A stretch of 64,000 bases of DNA from Streptococcus oralis (GCF_021497945.1 NZ_CP046524.1:1461501-1525500), one strand, 5' to 3'; shown: positions 46,161 through 56,762, numbered from the stretch's first letter. Made by a program: numbers and translations. Notes: generated from the sequence alone by a model not told the origin.

Positions 46161-47085
46161 ATCGTTCTCCTACAGTCAAAGTACGACCAACTCCGTTGAG
46201 GAAGGAAGCGATGTCCATCTTAGGCTTGCCTGCTGGCTGCACTTGTTTGAGAGATAGAGCTCCTTCAGCCGTTGCGACGATCAATTCCTTTTTACCAATT
46301 GAGAGGATCTCACCTGGAGCTCCCTGACCTTTTACTGGCAGGGCTTCATAAATCTTAAAGCGGTCGCCCTTAAGGAAAGTATGAGCAACAGGCCACGGAT
46401 TCATCCCACGGATTTGGTTGAAAAGTTGGCGATTGGTTTTAGTCCAATCCAGTTTCTCTTCTTCTGGCTTGATATTTGGCGAGAAAGTGACTTGACTAGG
46501 ATCCTGTGGTTCAGGTTGGATTTCTCCTGTTAGGTAGCCAGGTAGCGTATCCAAAAGCAAATCACGACCAACAATCGCCAATTTTTCAAACAAGGTACCA
46601 ACATTGTCCTCATCTGTGATGGGAATACTGCGACGGGAAATCATATCTCCTGCATCCATTTCTTTAACCATTTCCATAATGGTCACACCAGCTTCCTCAT
46701 CTCCTTGAATCAAGGCATAATGAATGGGAGCGCCACCACGGTGTTTGGGAAGAAGGGAAGCGTGAACGTTAACCGCAAAGTCCATGCTATCAAGAAGTTT
46801 ACTTGGGAGAAACTGCCCAAAAGCAGCGGTCACAATCCCATCTGCTCCTAAATTCATAATAGCTTCCAGCTCTGGGCTTCCAGATAATTTTTCTGGTTGG
46901 TAGATAGGAAGGCCTGCTTCTTTAGCAGCCTGCTTGACTGGGGTTTCTTGGACCACTTTTTTACGGCCGACAGCGCGGTCTGGCTGGGTCACAACAGCTA
47001 GAATCTCGTAACGATCATCTGATAACAAACCCTTCAAAACTGTCGCTGAAAAATCAGGTGTTCCCATAAAGATTAGTTTTGTCAT
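46150..47085 (-). CDS. fmt: Methionyl-tRNA formyltransferase Fmt
   Basis: This 311-residue enzyme formylates initiator Met-tRNA using 10-formyltetrahydrofolate. The N-terminal domain has MGTPDFSA and the folate/catalytic segment [20 protein letters not shown] near 110. A C-terminal OB-fold tRNA-binding domain begins near 205. It starts 12 bases after priA and overlaps rsmB by 11 bases. The priA-fmt-rsmB-phpP-stkP order is the usual Firmicutes arrangement. Confidence 0.96.
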   Translation of the reverse strand: MTKLIFMGTPDFSATVLKGLLSDDRYEILAVVTQPDRAVGRKKVVQETPVKQAAKEAGLPIYQPEKLSGSPELEAIMNLGADGIVTAAFGQFLPSKLLDSMDFAVNVHASLLPKHRGGAPIHYALIQGDEEAGVTIMEMVKEMDAGDMISRRSIPITDEDNVGTLFEKLAIVGRDLLLDTLPGYLTGEIQPEPQDPSQVTFSPNIKPEEEKLDWTKTNRQLFNQIRGMNPWPVAHTFLKGDRFKIYEALPVKGQGAPGEILSIGKKELIVATAEGALSLKQVQPAGKPKMDIASFLNGVGRTLTVGERFGD

Positions 47086-47097
47086 TTCTTCTCCTTC

Positions 47098-49494
47098 TTA
47101 TAAAAACTGCTGCGGTTCGTGGTCAATGCTGAGACGAAGCTCGCTATTTTCACGTTCTTGAGTCAAGGCCAAGACCTGATTGAGGGTTGGACCCAGCTCA
47201 TCTTCTAAACGGTATTTAATCAAAATCTGGTAATGATAAAGGTTGTGGGTACGGGCAATGGGTTTTGGTGTCGGTCCAAGGATTTTACTAGTTTCCGATA
47301 AACCTGATCGCAAAATTCCCATAACTTCATAGGCACGTTTGACAACCTCTTCTTCTTTCTTGTGAGAGAGGGTAATCCCAATAGTGAAATAATAAGGCGG
47401 ATAGCCGAGTTGGCGCCTAATACTCATTTCATAGGCATAAAAACCTTCGTAATCCTGATCTTTTGCAAAACGAATGGCATAGTGTTCTGGATTGTAAGAC
47501 TGGATCAAGACCTGCCCAGCCTTTTCCGCTCGACCTGCACGACCAGCCACCTGGGTCAAGAGTTGGAAGGTTCTCTCAGAAGAACGGAAATCAGGCAGAT
47601 TCAAGGCCGTATCCGCATTGAGCACTCCGACCAAGGTCACATTTGGAAAATCCAAGCCCTTGGCAATCATCTGAGTTCCCAACAAGATATCTGCTTCCCC
47701 TCGGCCAAACTGGTCAAGAAGAGCTTGGTGACTGCCTTTCTTACGGGTCGTATCCACATCCATCCGCAGAATGCGTGCCTGAGGAAAGAGCTCTGCTAGC
47801 TCATCATAGGCTTTCTGAGTCCCCGTCCCGTAGTAACGAATACTGCGACTCTGACAGTTGGGACAGGCATGAGGAATTCCCTTAGAAAAGCCACAGTAAT
47901 GGCAGTTCATAGTCTTGGTATCCATATGCAGGGTGAGAGAAATGTCACAGTTGGGACAAGTATCCACCGTCCCACAATCCCTACACATAACAAAGCTAGA
48001 ATAACCCCGACGATTGAGCATGAGGACTACCTGCTCTTTTTTATCTAGGCGATCTTGAATGGCCTCTAGCAAAGGGGGCGTAAAGTTTGATGTCTCATTC
48101 TGCCCGATATAGTCCCGAAAGTCAATCACTTGAACCTCAGGAATAGTGGCTAAAGGATTGGCCCGTTGGGTTAGATGTAAGTGGTGATAGACACCTTTTC
48201 CAGCCCTCGCACGGCTTTCTAAGCTCGGTGTCGCCGAACCAAGGACCAGAGCCGCTTGATTGTACTGGGCCCGTAAAATGGCGACCTCTCTAGCATGGTA
48301 ACGTGGATTGCTGTCTTGCTTGTAGCTGGCTTCATGCTCTTCATCGATAATGATAACACCTAGATTTTTTATAGGTGCAAAGATGGCCGATCTGGCTCCA
48401 ACCACAACTTGAGCATCTCCACGCTCGACCTTGCGCCATTCATCGTACTTTTCACCATTAGACAGGCCTGAGTGAAGAATAGCTACTTTCTCGCCGAAAC
48501 GAGCAATGAAACGCTCCGTCACTTGTGGCGTCAGAGAAATCTCAGGTACCAGCAAAATGGCCGTCTTACCATTATCCAAGGCCCCTTGTATAATCTGTAA
48601 GTAAACCTCTGTTTTCCCACTTCCTGTAATCCCTTGAAGGAGGAAAGGAGGCTGTTGACTGCCAATAGCACTGATAACAGCATCGCGAGCTTGTCTTTGC
48701 TCTGGGTTCAGCTCCAAAGGTCTACTTACTTCAATGCCTTCGAAATAAGCAGCTGAACGTTGCACTTCCTTTTGTACTAGGGTTAGAGCTCCTTGCTCCA
48801 CAAAAAAGTTGACTTGCTCGCGTGAGTAGGATTCTAACAAGCTAGCCAGAGGAGCACTTCCAGGATGAGATAGCAAATAGTCTCTCAGCTCTGCCTTTTT
48901 CTTAGCACGCGCAGAAATCTCAATCTGCTCTAGTCGAGTAGCATCAACCTCATACCAAGACTGGGTCTTGACCTTCTTCTGATCGACAGCCTGGTACTCT
49001 AAGCGGAGCAGACCTTTTCTGGTCAAGCGCATCATTTCTGCCTGCTTGGCCAAATCTAGAGAAGAAAAGGCTAGCGAATCTTCTGAACCAAACAAGCGCT
49101 CTTTGTCTGCCTGACTTAGGCCTTCTAGAGGATAGAGAATTTTATCATAACTGGAGTTTAAAAATCCTGGTAACATGGCTTTTAGAATGGAGATTTTGTA
49201 AGAAAAGACGGACTTGCGTAGCTCCTCAGCTAGCCAGAGTTGCTCCTGAGTCAAGACTGGAGAAAAGTCCAGCACTTCTGCAATCTCTTTCAAGTCCTGA
49301 TTTGCCACTTCTTCATCCGACTGGGACTCCAAGCCCAACACAATTCCTTGGATCAAACGATTGCCCTTGCCGAAGGGGACATGGACCCGCATACCGGCTT
49401 CCAGCATCTCTACAAATTCCTCAGGGACCTTGTAGCTGTAGGGCTGGTCCGTCTGCATCAGGGGAACATCCACGATAATCTTTGCGATAGCCAT
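47098..49494 (-). CDS. priA: Primosomal replication restart helicase PriA
   Basis: The 798-residue superfamily 2 helicase reloads the replisome at stalled forks. An N-terminal DNA-binding region (about 1-105) is followed by the helicase core with Walker A GITGSGKT near 290 and DEEH near 388. An inserted zinc-binding module contains CRDCG, CPNC, CHYCG and a final CPNC, eight cysteines for two zinc ions. Motif QVAGRAGRAEK lies near 650. Length is normal. It follows rpoZ by 65 bases within the gmk unit. Confidence 0.96.
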   Translation of the reverse strand: MAIAKIIVDVPLMQTDQPYSYKVPEEFVEMLEAGMRVHVPFGKGNRLIQGIVLGLESQSDEEVANQDLKEIAEVLDFSPVLTQEQLWLAEELRKSVFSYKISILKAMLPGFLNSSYDKILYPLEGLSQADKERLFGSEDSLAFSSLDLAKQAEMMRLTRKGLLRLEYQAVDQKKVKTQSWYEVDATRLEQIEISARAKKKAELRDYLLSHPGSAPLASLLESYSREQVNFFVEQGALTLVQKEVQRSAAYFEGIEVSRPLELNPEQRQARDAVISAIGSQQPPFLLQGITGSGKTEVYLQIIQGALDNGKTAILLVPEISLTPQVTERFIARFGEKVAILHSGLSNGEKYDEWRKVERGDAQVVVGARSAIFAPIKNLGVIIIDEEHEASYKQDSNPRYHAREVAILRAQYNQAALVLGSATPSLESRARAGKGVYHHLHLTQRANPLATIPEVQVIDFRDYIGQNETSNFTPPLLEAIQDRLDKKEQVVLMLNRRGYSSFVMCRDCGTVDTCPNCDISLTLHMDTKTMNCHYCGFSKGIPHACPNCQSRSIRYYGTGTQKAYDELAELFPQARILRMDVDTTRKKGSHQALLDQFGRGEADILLGTQMIAKGLDFPNVTLVGVLNADTALNLPDFRSSERTFQLLTQVAGRAGRAEKAGQVLIQSYNPEHYAIRFAKDQDYEGFYAYEMSIRRQLGYPPYYFTIGITLSHKKEEEVVKRAYEVMGILRSGLSETSKILGPTPKPIARTHNLYHYQILIKYRLEDELGPTLNQVLALTQERENSELRLSIDHEPQQFL

Positions 49495-49559
49495 CTTCTC
49501 ACCTCCTTCTTGTTAGCAAATTCTTGCAATAGAAAAAATAAGATTGAGTCCCCCCAACC

Positions 49560-49874
49560 TTAAATTTTTTCACCATCTTCTTTTTCTTTAGCGATTTGCT
49601 CTTTGATTTTCTTTTCTTCTTCTTCTTTGCGGCGTTTTTCTTCTTCGATACGGAGACGAACCGCTTCACGTTTTCCTTCTGGATCTGGGTGAATGGTTAC
49701 ATTTCCTGACTCGATTTCTTCCAAAGCACGAAGAGTTGATTTTTCAGACTTAAACTCTTGAGTTGCTGGCGCGCCTGCTTCTAGTTCGTGGGCACGCTTT
49801 GCTTCCAAGATTACGAGTGAATATTTTGATGGTACCTTGTCAAGTAAGGTATCAATAGAGGGTTTTAACATCAT
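49560..49874 (-). CDS. rpoZ: DNA-directed RNA polymerase omega subunit RpoZ
   Basis: The 104-residue protein opens with [20 protein letters not shown] and [11 protein letters not shown], which match Gram-positive omega subunits. It continues into a charged coiled tail rich in Glu and Lys. Omega assists assembly of beta-prime into RNA polymerase and, in other bacteria, response to ppGpp. Two adjacent ATGs open the frame (49874 and 49871); the second gives the family N-terminus. It follows gmk by 24 bases, the conserved gmk-rpoZ-priA order. Confidence 0.92.
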   Translation of the reverse strand: MMLKPSIDTLLDKVPSKYSLVILEAKRAHELEAGAPATQEFKSEKSTLRALEEIESGNVTIHPDPEGKREAVRLRIEEEKRRKEEEEKKIKEQIAKEKEDGEKI

Positions 49875-49898
49875 TTGCTTGTACCTGTTTCCTATAGT

Positions 49899-50597
<699 letters not shown>

Positions 50598-50616
50598 TTC
50601 TACAGTCTTTCTATCT

Positions 50617-50645
50617 AGTGTAACAAAAAAGCAGTAATATTTCAA
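50617..50645 (-). promoter_or_regulatory. Promoter of the gmk-rpoZ-priA-fmt-rsmB-phpP-stkP unit
   Basis: On the minus strand TTGAAA (50640-50645), 17 bases and TACACT with a TGT extension (50617-50625) form a good promoter. The -35 lies inside the rny terminator. Confidence 0.65.
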
Positions 50646-50650
50646 CTGCT
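50624..50650 (-). terminator. Terminator after rny
   Basis: AGCAGT (50645-50650 on the minus strand) and ACTGCT pair around a 9-base loop, followed by six Ts. It lies immediately after the rny stop. Confidence 0.8.
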
Positions 50651-50659
50651 CTTTCTTAT

Positions 50660-52273
50660 TTATTTAGCATAATCTACTGCACGAAGTTCGCGGATCACGG
50701 TTACCTTGATATTTCCTGGGTAATCGAGATTGTTTTCAATTTTCTCACGAACTTTGTGAGCCAAGATTGTGACTTTGTCGTCTTTGATTTGTCCTGGATT
50801 AACCATGATACGGATTTCACGTCCTGCTTGAAGAGCAAAGCTATTTTGCACTCCTTCAAAGCCATTTGCGATTTCTTCCAAATCATGGAGACGCTTGATG
50901 TAGCTTTCAAGAGATTCACTACGAGCACCTGGACGCGCTGCACTCAAGGCATCTGCTGCAGCAACGATCACCGCAATGACGCTTTCGGCTTCGACATCAC
51001 CGTGGTGGCTAGCAATAGTATTCACTACAACTGGGTGTTCCTTGTACTTACGAGCCAACTCCGTACCAATCTCAACGTGGCTACCTTCAACCTCGCGATC
51101 AATAGCTTTCCCGATGTCATGAAGGAACCCAGCACGACGGGCAAGAGCTGCATTTTCACCAAGTTCACTGGCGATGATACCAGACAACTTAGCGACTTCA
51201 ATCGAATGACGCAAGACATTTTGTCCATAAGAAGTACGGAACTGCAAGCGTCCCACAATCTTCATCAAGTCTGGATGAAGGTTTGGCGCACCAATCTCAT
51301 AGGCAGCAGCCTCACCGTATTCACGGATCTTATTGTCAATCTCTTGACGGTTTTTCTCCACCAACTCCTCGATACGAGCTGGGTGGATGCGGCCATCCTT
51401 GAGCAACATTTCCATAGTCATACGAGCAATCTCACGTCGAATCGGATCAAATCCTGACAAGGTTACCACTTCTGGCGTGTCGTCGATGATGACATCTACC
51501 CCTGTCAAACTTTCAAAGGTACGAATATTGCGACCTTCACGACCGATAATGCGCCCCTTCATGGTATCATCTGGTAGGTGAACTGTCGAGTTTGTTGACT
51601 CTGCTACATAGTCACCAGCGATACGCTGCATAGCCTGAACCAAGATATCTTTGGCAATCTTGTCTGAACGTTCCTTCACCTCTTGCTCAGCCTCACGAAT
51701 GCGACTAGCAATTTCCTTGGTCAAGTTTTCCTCTGTTTGAGCCAAGATAATATCTCGAGCCTCAGTTTGGGAAAGGGAACTGATACGTTCAAGTTCAGCT
51801 TCTTTTTGTCTTTCGACTTCCTCTAATTGCTCTTCACGTGCATCAAGGTTTTTTGCTCTATCAGAAATACTTTGTTCTTTTTGTTCAAGTGTTTTTTCTT
51901 TGTTCGTCAAATTGTCGTCTTTGCGGTCAAGGCTCGCAGCTCTCTCCGTCAAACGACTTTCAATTTGCTTGAGCTCCTGACGTTCTGACTTAAATTCAGC
52001 GTCCACTTCTTCACGGTATTTTCTGGCTTCCTCTTTGGCCTCCAATAGTGCTTCTTTTTTAAGAGACTTGCTTTCGCTCTTGGCTTCATTTAGCAATAAA
52101 TCCGCTTCGCGCTCAGCTTGTCCTCGTAAATTAGTTGCTTCTTGTTCAGCATTTAGAAGCATCAACTCTGCAGCCTCTTGAGATGATTTCATCTTAGCTG
52201 AGATGCTGACATATCCAATGACTAAACCAATGATGACGGCAAAAACAGCAATCGCAAGTGTCATGATTTCCAT
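50660..52273 (-). CDS. rny: Ribonuclease Y
   Basis: The 537-residue membrane endoribonuclease starts bulk mRNA decay. It has an N-terminal transmembrane helix (about 3-24) and a long charged coiled coil (about 30-210). A KH RNA-binding domain contains [17 protein letters not shown] near 235. An HD catalytic domain contains [10 protein letters not shown] near 385. Length and order are as in B. subtilis YmdA. It is monocistronic: a good promoter at 52322-52350 and a terminator at the end. Confidence 0.96.
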   Translation of the reverse strand: MEIMTLAIAVFAVIIGLVIGYVSISAKMKSSQEAAELMLLNAEQEATNLRGQAEREADLLLNEAKSESKSLKKEALLEAKEEARKYREEVDAEFKSERQELKQIESRLTERAASLDRKDDNLTNKEKTLEQKEQSISDRAKNLDAREEQLEEVERQKEAELERISSLSQTEARDIILAQTEENLTKEIASRIREAEQEVKERSDKIAKDILVQAMQRIAGDYVAESTNSTVHLPDDTMKGRIIGREGRNIRTFESLTGVDVIIDDTPEVVTLSGFDPIRREIARMTMEMLLKDGRIHPARIEELVEKNRQEIDNKIREYGEAAAYEIGAPNLHPDLMKIVGRLQFRTSYGQNVLRHSIEVAKLSGIIASELGENAALARRAGFLHDIGKAIDREVEGSHVEIGTELARKYKEHPVVVNTIASHHGDVEAESVIAVIVAAADALSAARPGARSESLESYIKRLHDLEEIANGFEGVQNSFALQAGREIRIMVNPGQIKDDKVTILAHKVREKIENNLDYPGNIKVTVIRELRAVDYAK

Positions 52274-52321
52274 GTTTTTACCTCATTAAATTTGTTTATC
52301 GAATGACATACATTCTTTAAT

Positions 52322-52350
52322 ATTCTATCATAAAAAAACAATTTTCACAA
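52322..52350 (-). promoter_or_regulatory. rny promoter
   Basis: On the minus strand TTGTGA (52345-52350), exactly 17 bases and TAGAAT with a TGA extension (52322-52330) lie 49 bases before the rny ATG. Confidence 0.7.
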
Positions 52351-52399
52351 ACCCAAATTGAAGAGTTTTTTGTGAATTTTAGAAGAGAAGATTTCTAGT

Positions 52400-54067
52400 T
52401 CAGCTATCACTTAATACTAATTTATCTATTGGAATTTGATTAATTGTAATTTGCCCTTTTGATTCCAAAGGTAGATATTTTTTTATAAAGTTCTGATATT
52501 CTGGATCTTCTAATCTCTCTATGTTATTAATTCGATAATCATCTTTTATATTCTTGTCTAAAACATCATAGTATATTTCAACTAGACGCTCCTCTATTTC
52601 ATAACTAGAATGATTATAGTTACTATAAAATACCTTCTTAGTTTTTTTTGATAAAAATAAATTTCTTAGCCCTATCTTCCATAAACACGATAAAAGTTGA
52701 GAAAGATAGGCCTTTTTCTTATTACATAATTTTCCATCTACGTTCGAAAAACCATATGAAATTGCTATTAGATCCTCAATATTAAAATCTACAATCTTTG
52801 CTAACATTTCAAAATGAAAATATCCGTCAAACTCAAATAACTTGTCATACTTATCTATCCCATTAAGATACATATAACATTCAAAAAAGAATACTAGAAT
52901 ACTATCAGTTTCTTCCCAACCATTCATCCAATTGATAATGTAGTCTGCTTTCTTCTTATTATCAGTTATATTTGAAAGTTCTTCTAATGACTTCTGGAAC
53001 TCTCTTAAACTTGGTTTTTTTATTCCTGAATTATTATTTTTATCTTGTACAACTCTTTCATCTATATCTACATAATAAATTTTAAAAATGAATGATAGAA
53101 TAAGCCCGAGGTAATCATTCTTCAACTTACTTTTTTCCAAAATGTTATTTATGACCACTTCTGTAGATACCATTTGATATTGATTTAGCTTAAATTTATT
53201 ATCAATTAGATTTTTCTTTGTTGATTTTATTTCCTCACTATTTAAAATTACAATAATTTTAAATCTTTTATTCTCAGAAAGATAGTCAATATAACCCAAT
53301 AAATCATTATAATCTGAAGGGTTATCTGATGTTTCTGCATACGAAACCCGTTCAAAATCATCAAAAATAATGATAGAATCTCGCTTCATCAAATCCGTTC
53401 CAACTGTTTTAAAGAACCATTTAAAAACTCCTCCAACAAGTGGAATAAAGTCCAAATTTCCAAGTATGGATTGTTTTTCTATTTCATTGATCAATATTTT
53501 CTCGGCTTGCTCTCTTGTTTTTATCCCAAAGCAGGAAATATAGTAGATTTCTTTCTTCTTGTAAATTTGATTTTCAAAAAACGTCTTTATAAAAAATGTC
53601 TTCCCACTTCCCCAAGAACCATCCAACCAGAAGACATTATGAATAGAATCAGGACTATTTAAAAACTCCACCAGATGAGTTTGAAAAGGATGGTCATCCA
53701 AGTCATATTCTGGAAATAACTCTGGGTCTAGTTTCTTATAATTAACTTTTTTTAAAATTATGTCTAAAAACCAGAATAGTATTGTTGGTATAGTCAGTGC
53801 TAACAATATTATTACACGATTCACATACAAAATTGAAATAATATCTTTTAAAAAATTATAATTAGATACAAATTTATAAATAGGTAAAGCAAAGCGTTTA
53901 AATTGTTCAATCTCAAGTGCAAGATATAGTACCCATATACTGGCTATAAATATTTTGTACCACTCAACAATTCTAACATTACTACTCCATGATGGCCTTT
54001 TCAATAAATATTTCAATGGTTTGAAATTCAGAAAAAAATTAAGAATCCTCGTCATTATATTTTTCAT
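52400..54067 (-). CDS. KAP family P-loop NTPase with N-terminal membrane helices
   Basis: The 555-residue protein has hydrophobic segments at about 38-51 and 75-105, Walker A DGSWGSGKT at 149-157 and Walker B SIIIFDDFER at 231-240. These motifs fit the KAP NTPase group. No nuclease or other effector domain is recognised in the remaining 310 residues, which are rich in Lys, Asn and Ile. It is much more AT-rich than rny and tmcAL and lies where I recall pneumococcus having rny next to yoeB, suggesting insertion. AAAGGGG precedes the ATG. A perfect extended -10 promoter lies upstream; no terminator is evident. Defence is a hypothesis only. Confidence 0.8.
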   Translation of the reverse strand: MKNIMTRILNFFLNFKPLKYLLKRPSWSSNVRIVEWYKIFIASIWVLYLALEIEQFKRFALPIYKFVSNYNFLKDIISILYVNRVIILLALTIPTILFWFLDIILKKVNYKKLDPELFPEYDLDDHPFQTHLVEFLNSPDSIHNVFWLDGSWGSGKTFFIKTFFENQIYKKKEIYYISCFGIKTREQAEKILINEIEKQSILGNLDFIPLVGGVFKWFFKTVGTDLMKRDSIIIFDDFERVSYAETSDNPSDYNDLLGYIDYLSENKRFKIIVILNSEEIKSTKKNLIDNKFKLNQYQMVSTEVVINNILEKSKLKNDYLGLILSFIFKIYYVDIDERVVQDKNNNSGIKKPSLREFQKSLEELSNITDNKKKADYIINWMNGWEETDSILVFFFECYMYLNGIDKYDKLFEFDGYFHFEMLAKIVDFNIEDLIAISYGFSNVDGKLCNKKKAYLSQLLSCLWKIGLRNLFLSKKTKKVFYSNYNHSSYEIEERLVEIYYDVLDKNIKDDYRINNIERLEDPEYQNFIKKYLPLESKGQITINQIPIDKLVLSDS

Positions 54068-54096
54068 ATATACCCCTTTTAATCTATATTATCATG

Positions 54097-54105
54097 ATTA
54101 TACCA
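54097..54105 (-). promoter_or_regulatory. Promoter -10 of the KAP NTPase gene
   Basis: TGG plus a perfect TATAAT on the minus strand lies 30 bases before the ATG at 54067. Confidence 0.6.
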
Positions 54106-54245
54106 CAAAATAAGAGTTATAAAGCGGATTCAAGGGACAAGAATCTAATTATTATACTAATTATTTTTCACTGATTTCTTAACTTAGGAAATCTATCATT
54201 TTCCAAAAACTTTATCTTCAATTGACTATCTAAAATTTCTAAAAT

Positions 54246-54273
54246 AAAAAGCCTACCTTTCAGTAGACTTAGT
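54246..54273 (-). repeat. 28-bp direct repeat, copy 1, also the yoeB terminator
   Basis: The sequence covers the yoeB stop codon and a hairpin (minus strand AAGTCTAC, GTAGGCTT) with a T run. It differs by one base from the repeat at 54890-54917, so the toxin-antitoxin cassette lies between direct repeats. Confidence 0.85.
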
Positions 54274-54523
54274 AGTGATCTTTGAAGGACAAGAAAGCGA
54301 TGCTATCTCCATCCATCATATAAATCAAGCGATTTTCTGCATCAATGCGTCGTGACCAAGCTCCTTGATAATCATACTTGAGCGGTTCTGGTTTCCCCAT
54401 TCCTACAAAAGGATCGCGTTGAATATCCTTGATTAATTTATTGATTCTTTTTAATGTCTTCTTATCTTGGTTTTGCCAATAGCAATAATCCGCCCAGGCA
54501 TCTTCTGTAAACTTGAGCAGCAT
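54269..54523 (-). CDS. yoeB: Toxin YoeB/Txe (mRNA endoribonuclease)
   Basis: The 84-residue protein matches the YoeB/Txe family of RelE-type toxins, which cleave mRNA at the ribosome. It opens MLLKFTEDAWADYCYWQ and contains DIQRDPFVGMGKPEPLKYDYQGAWSRRI, then ends in AFLSFKDHY. The conserved glutamate, arginine and terminal His-Tyr residues of the active site appear present. It follows the antitoxin gene by 3 bases. Expression depends on the promoter at 54812-54840. The stop codon lies within a direct repeat. Confidence 0.95.
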   Translation of the reverse strand: MLLKFTEDAWADYCYWQNQDKKTLKRINKLIKDIQRDPFVGMGKPEPLKYDYQGAWSRRIDAENRLIYMMDGDSIAFLSFKDHY

Positions 54524-54526
54524 TCC

Positions 54527-54781
54527 TCACTCCTCAATCATATGTACCTGAGTGCTTCCAGCACGAACTTGAGCCATTCCTCGCAAGACCTTGTCAGAAA
54601 GCTCCTTGTTCTGAACGATTCTCAGGGTTTCCTGAATACTGTCCCACTCGCTCTTTGAAAGGACTACGATATCCTCATCTGGATTTTTATTGACCACCGT
54701 TAAAGGCTCAAATTCATCGTTTACCTTTTTCATGTAGTCTTTTAAATGATTTCGGAATGTTGAATAAAGAACTGCTTCCAT
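54527..54781 (-). CDS. yefM: Antitoxin YefM
   Basis: The 84-residue antitoxin belongs to the Phd/YefM family. The N-terminal DNA-binding half (MEAVLYSTFRNHLKDYMKKVND) is followed by a segment with VVNKNPDEDIVVLSKSEWDSIQETL and a C-terminal tail that binds YoeB. It neutralises the toxin and with it represses the operon. The start at 54781 follows ACGAGGTATGG; an upstream ATG at 54820 lies in the -10 box and is rejected. Confidence 0.95.
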   Translation of the reverse strand: MEAVLYSTFRNHLKDYMKKVNDEFEPLTVVNKNPDEDIVVLSKSEWDSIQETLRIVQNKELSDKVLRGMAQVRAGSTQVHMIEE

Positions 54782-54811
54782 AACCATACCTCGTTTTACC
54801 TCTTTTCCACT

Positions 54812-54840
54812 ATTATACACAAAAAGAAAGAAATTGTCAG
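54812..54840 (-). promoter_or_regulatory. yefM-yoeB promoter
   Basis: On the minus strand CTGACA (54835-54840), exactly 17 bases and a perfect TATAAT (54812-54817) lie 31 bases before the yefM start. No BOX element is seen here. Confidence 0.75.
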
Positions 54841-54889
54841 GAACTTGTACAAGATTTTTCTTTTCTATCTATTTATTCGAAAAAATCTC

Positions 54890-54917
54890 AAAAAGCCTAC
54901 TTTTCAGTAGACTTAGT
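54890..54917 (-). repeat. 28-bp direct repeat, copy 2, also the tmcAL terminator
   Basis: It begins at the tmcAL stop codon and contains the same stop-plus-hairpin-plus-T-run sequence as copy 1, with 27 of 28 bases equal. It acts as the tmcAL terminator. Confidence 0.85.
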
Positions 54918-56010
54918 TTGTTTCTATTCTAATCGGCGCTCTTCCGAAATTCTGCTCTACGATGCTTGGGTGTCCTAGTTGGTAAATCTGGTCTGCCTTT
55001 TGAGTCATAGCATCCCAAGGTTCTTTCCCAATTCGGCTGACTAGATGGACCTGCTCTTTCAGAGACTTGAGATGTTGTCTGCCTTTTTCGGTAAAGCCAA
55101 GGACATGGATGGCTTCTGGCAAGTCGCTTTCTCTGGCCTGCACCAAAATATAGGTCAAGAGGCGTCTGACACGCGCCTTGGTATAACGCTTGGTCGCAAC
55201 CGCCTCGACCAATTCTTCCACAGACTGGGCTGTTTTGATAGCTTCCTTGATGCGCACCGCCATTTCTTGATTGACCTGATAGATGGTCGTTAGGTCTGGA
55301 TTTGACAAAATTTGATAGCGGAGAAATGGAAAATAGTCATCCCAGCTTACCTTACTGGCCTGCTCAAAGAGGGCAAGAGAAGGCATAAAGCATTCTAAGA
55401 AATCTTGGTCTGATTGATGCTGACGGAGGGCTGTTGCCGAGGCAAAGTCCACATCCTTGTCCACAGAATGATAACCAGCCCCCTGACGCTGAATCGGATG
55501 GAGTTTGATTCTACGTCCCGCAACCGCCTTGGCATAGGCCAAAGCTAGAACATGATTAGGGGTATTGCCTGAAAAATCAAGACCAGCAAATTCCTTCCAC
55601 ATGGCTTGGGTTTTCTGGGGATAAGAGAGGGAATCAGGCAGATTATCTACAAATTTCTGCATGTCAGCACCTTGCTCGGTGTATAGGTCAGATATTTTTT
55701 GGTAATCCAGAACTTCCTCCGTCCCAAAAGCGAGGCTATCAATGCCCAAGCGAGCCAAGATATCCACAGCTCCTTGACCGAAGAAATCAGCTGCCTGAAC
55801 ACTGACTAAAAAGGGCAATTCCACGACCAAGTCTGCGCCATTTTCCAGCGCCATCTGGGTCCGTGTCCACTTGTCCACGATAGCCGGCTCTCCTCGTTGC
55901 ATGAAATTTCCAGACATGGCAACGATTTTCAGTCCCTCCGCCTGCTCCAGCAGGTATTTATGCCCATTATGAAAAGGATTAAACTCCGCGATAATACCTG
56001 TGATGGTCAT
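54913..56010 (-). CDS. tmcAL: tRNA(Met) cytidine acetate ligase TmcAL (YlbM-like nucleotidyltransferase)
   Basis: The 365-residue protein opens with [16 protein letters not shown], the HxGH nucleotidyltransferase signature of TmcAL, which uses ATP and acetate to make N4-acetylcytidine at the wobble base of elongator tRNA-Met. The motif [10 protein letters not shown] lies near 160. Length is slightly under that of B. subtilis YlbM. It starts 9 bases after the yqeM stop, so the two are co-transcribed. Its terminator is the direct repeat at 54890-54917. Confidence 0.9.
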   Translation of the reverse strand: MTITGIIAEFNPFHNGHKYLLEQAEGLKIVAMSGNFMQRGEPAIVDKWTRTQMALENGADLVVELPFLVSVQAADFFGQGAVDILARLGIDSLAFGTEEVLDYQKISDLYTEQGADMQKFVDNLPDSLSYPQKTQAMWKEFAGLDFSGNTPNHVLALAYAKAVAGRRIKLHPIQRQGAGYHSVDKDVDFASATALRQHQSDQDFLECFMPSLALFEQASKVSWDDYFPFLRYQILSNPDLTTIYQVNQEMAVRIKEAIKTAQSVEELVEAVATKRYTKARVRRLLTYILVQARESDLPEAIHVLGFTEKGRQHLKSLKEQVHLVSRIGKEPWDAMTQKADQIYQLGHPSIVEQNFGRAPIRIETN

Positions 56011-56019
56011 AATGTTCTC

Positions 56020-56760
56020 CTACTTCTGCGCGACAAAAAACCAACGGGTGCTGGTTTCTGTCGGCTCCTTGTCCTCAAAGTCCGCATAGAGTTTGAAAGA
56101 CTTGAAACCAGCCTGTTCCAGCAAAATATCATAGGTCAAAACCTCATAAGTCCGCTCCTCATGCACTTCATCGTGGCGACTAAAGGAACCGTCAGCCTCC
56201 TTGACAAAGAAGGTCAACTCATGCACGATGGAGTGAGGAGCTTCGTCCTCATAGGTGTCCCAAAGCATGGCAAAATCTTCCGCATTTTCATGGTAGGAAT
56301 AGCCTGGAAAAACCTCATCCGTCTGGTAGGTCGAATGCACGTCAAAGATGAATACTCCGTCTTCGTTGAGGACATTATACACTTCCTTAAAAACGTCTCC
56401 TACCTCGACCTCATCCTGCATGTAGCAGATAGAGTCAGAGTAACACGTGACAAAATCATATTGACCTGCCTTGGACAAATCCAGCATATTGCCTTCAATA
56501 AAATCAATCTTTTGCTTGGCTAAAGTAGCTCTCTTCTCCGCAATCTTCAACATATCCGCGCTCAAGTCAAGTCCTGTCACATCAAAGCCAGCCTGAGAAA
56601 AGCGGACAGACTGGATACCTGTCCCACAAGCCAATTCCAAGAGTTTCTTTCTCTCCTTGGTCTTAGGCAAATGACGCAGAGAAAAATCCGTCCATTTATC
56701 ATATAAACTATCATCCATCACAGCATCGTAAACAGCCGCAAAGGTTTCATAAGTTGCCAT
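56020..56760 (-). CDS. yqeM: Class I SAM-dependent methyltransferase YqeM
   Basis: The 246-residue protein has methyltransferase motif I LLELACGTGIQSVRF near 40, then VTGLDLSADML and FVTCYSDSICYM. This fits the YqeM group found beside rsfS and yqeK in Firmicutes; the substrate is unknown. The ATG at 56760 is chosen because the protein then begins MATYETFAAVYD like relatives. The upstream 23-residue extension covers structured element C. No clear ribosome binding site precedes it (GGACTTGGTATC), so translation may depend on the folded leader. Confidence 0.85.
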   Translation of the reverse strand: MATYETFAAVYDAVMDDSLYDKWTDFSLRHLPKTKERKKLLELACGTGIQSVRFSQAGFDVTGLDLSADMLKIAEKRATLAKQKIDFIEGNMLDLSKAGQYDFVTCYSDSICYMQDEVEVGDVFKEVYNVLNEDGVFIFDVHSTYQTDEVFPGYSYHENAEDFAMLWDTYEDEAPHSIVHELTFFVKEADGSFSRHDEVHEERTYEVLTYDILLEQAGFKSFKLYADFEDKEPTETSTRWFFVAQK

Positions 56761-56762
56761 AA

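Noticed and set aside
50756..51457. 233-codon plus-strand frame inside rny
   Set aside because: It is an antisense shadow of the well-conserved rny HD and KH domains.
52274..52399. Terminator for the second KAP NTPase gene
   Set aside because: No inverted repeat with a T run was found between its stop and the rny promoter, so none is annotated.
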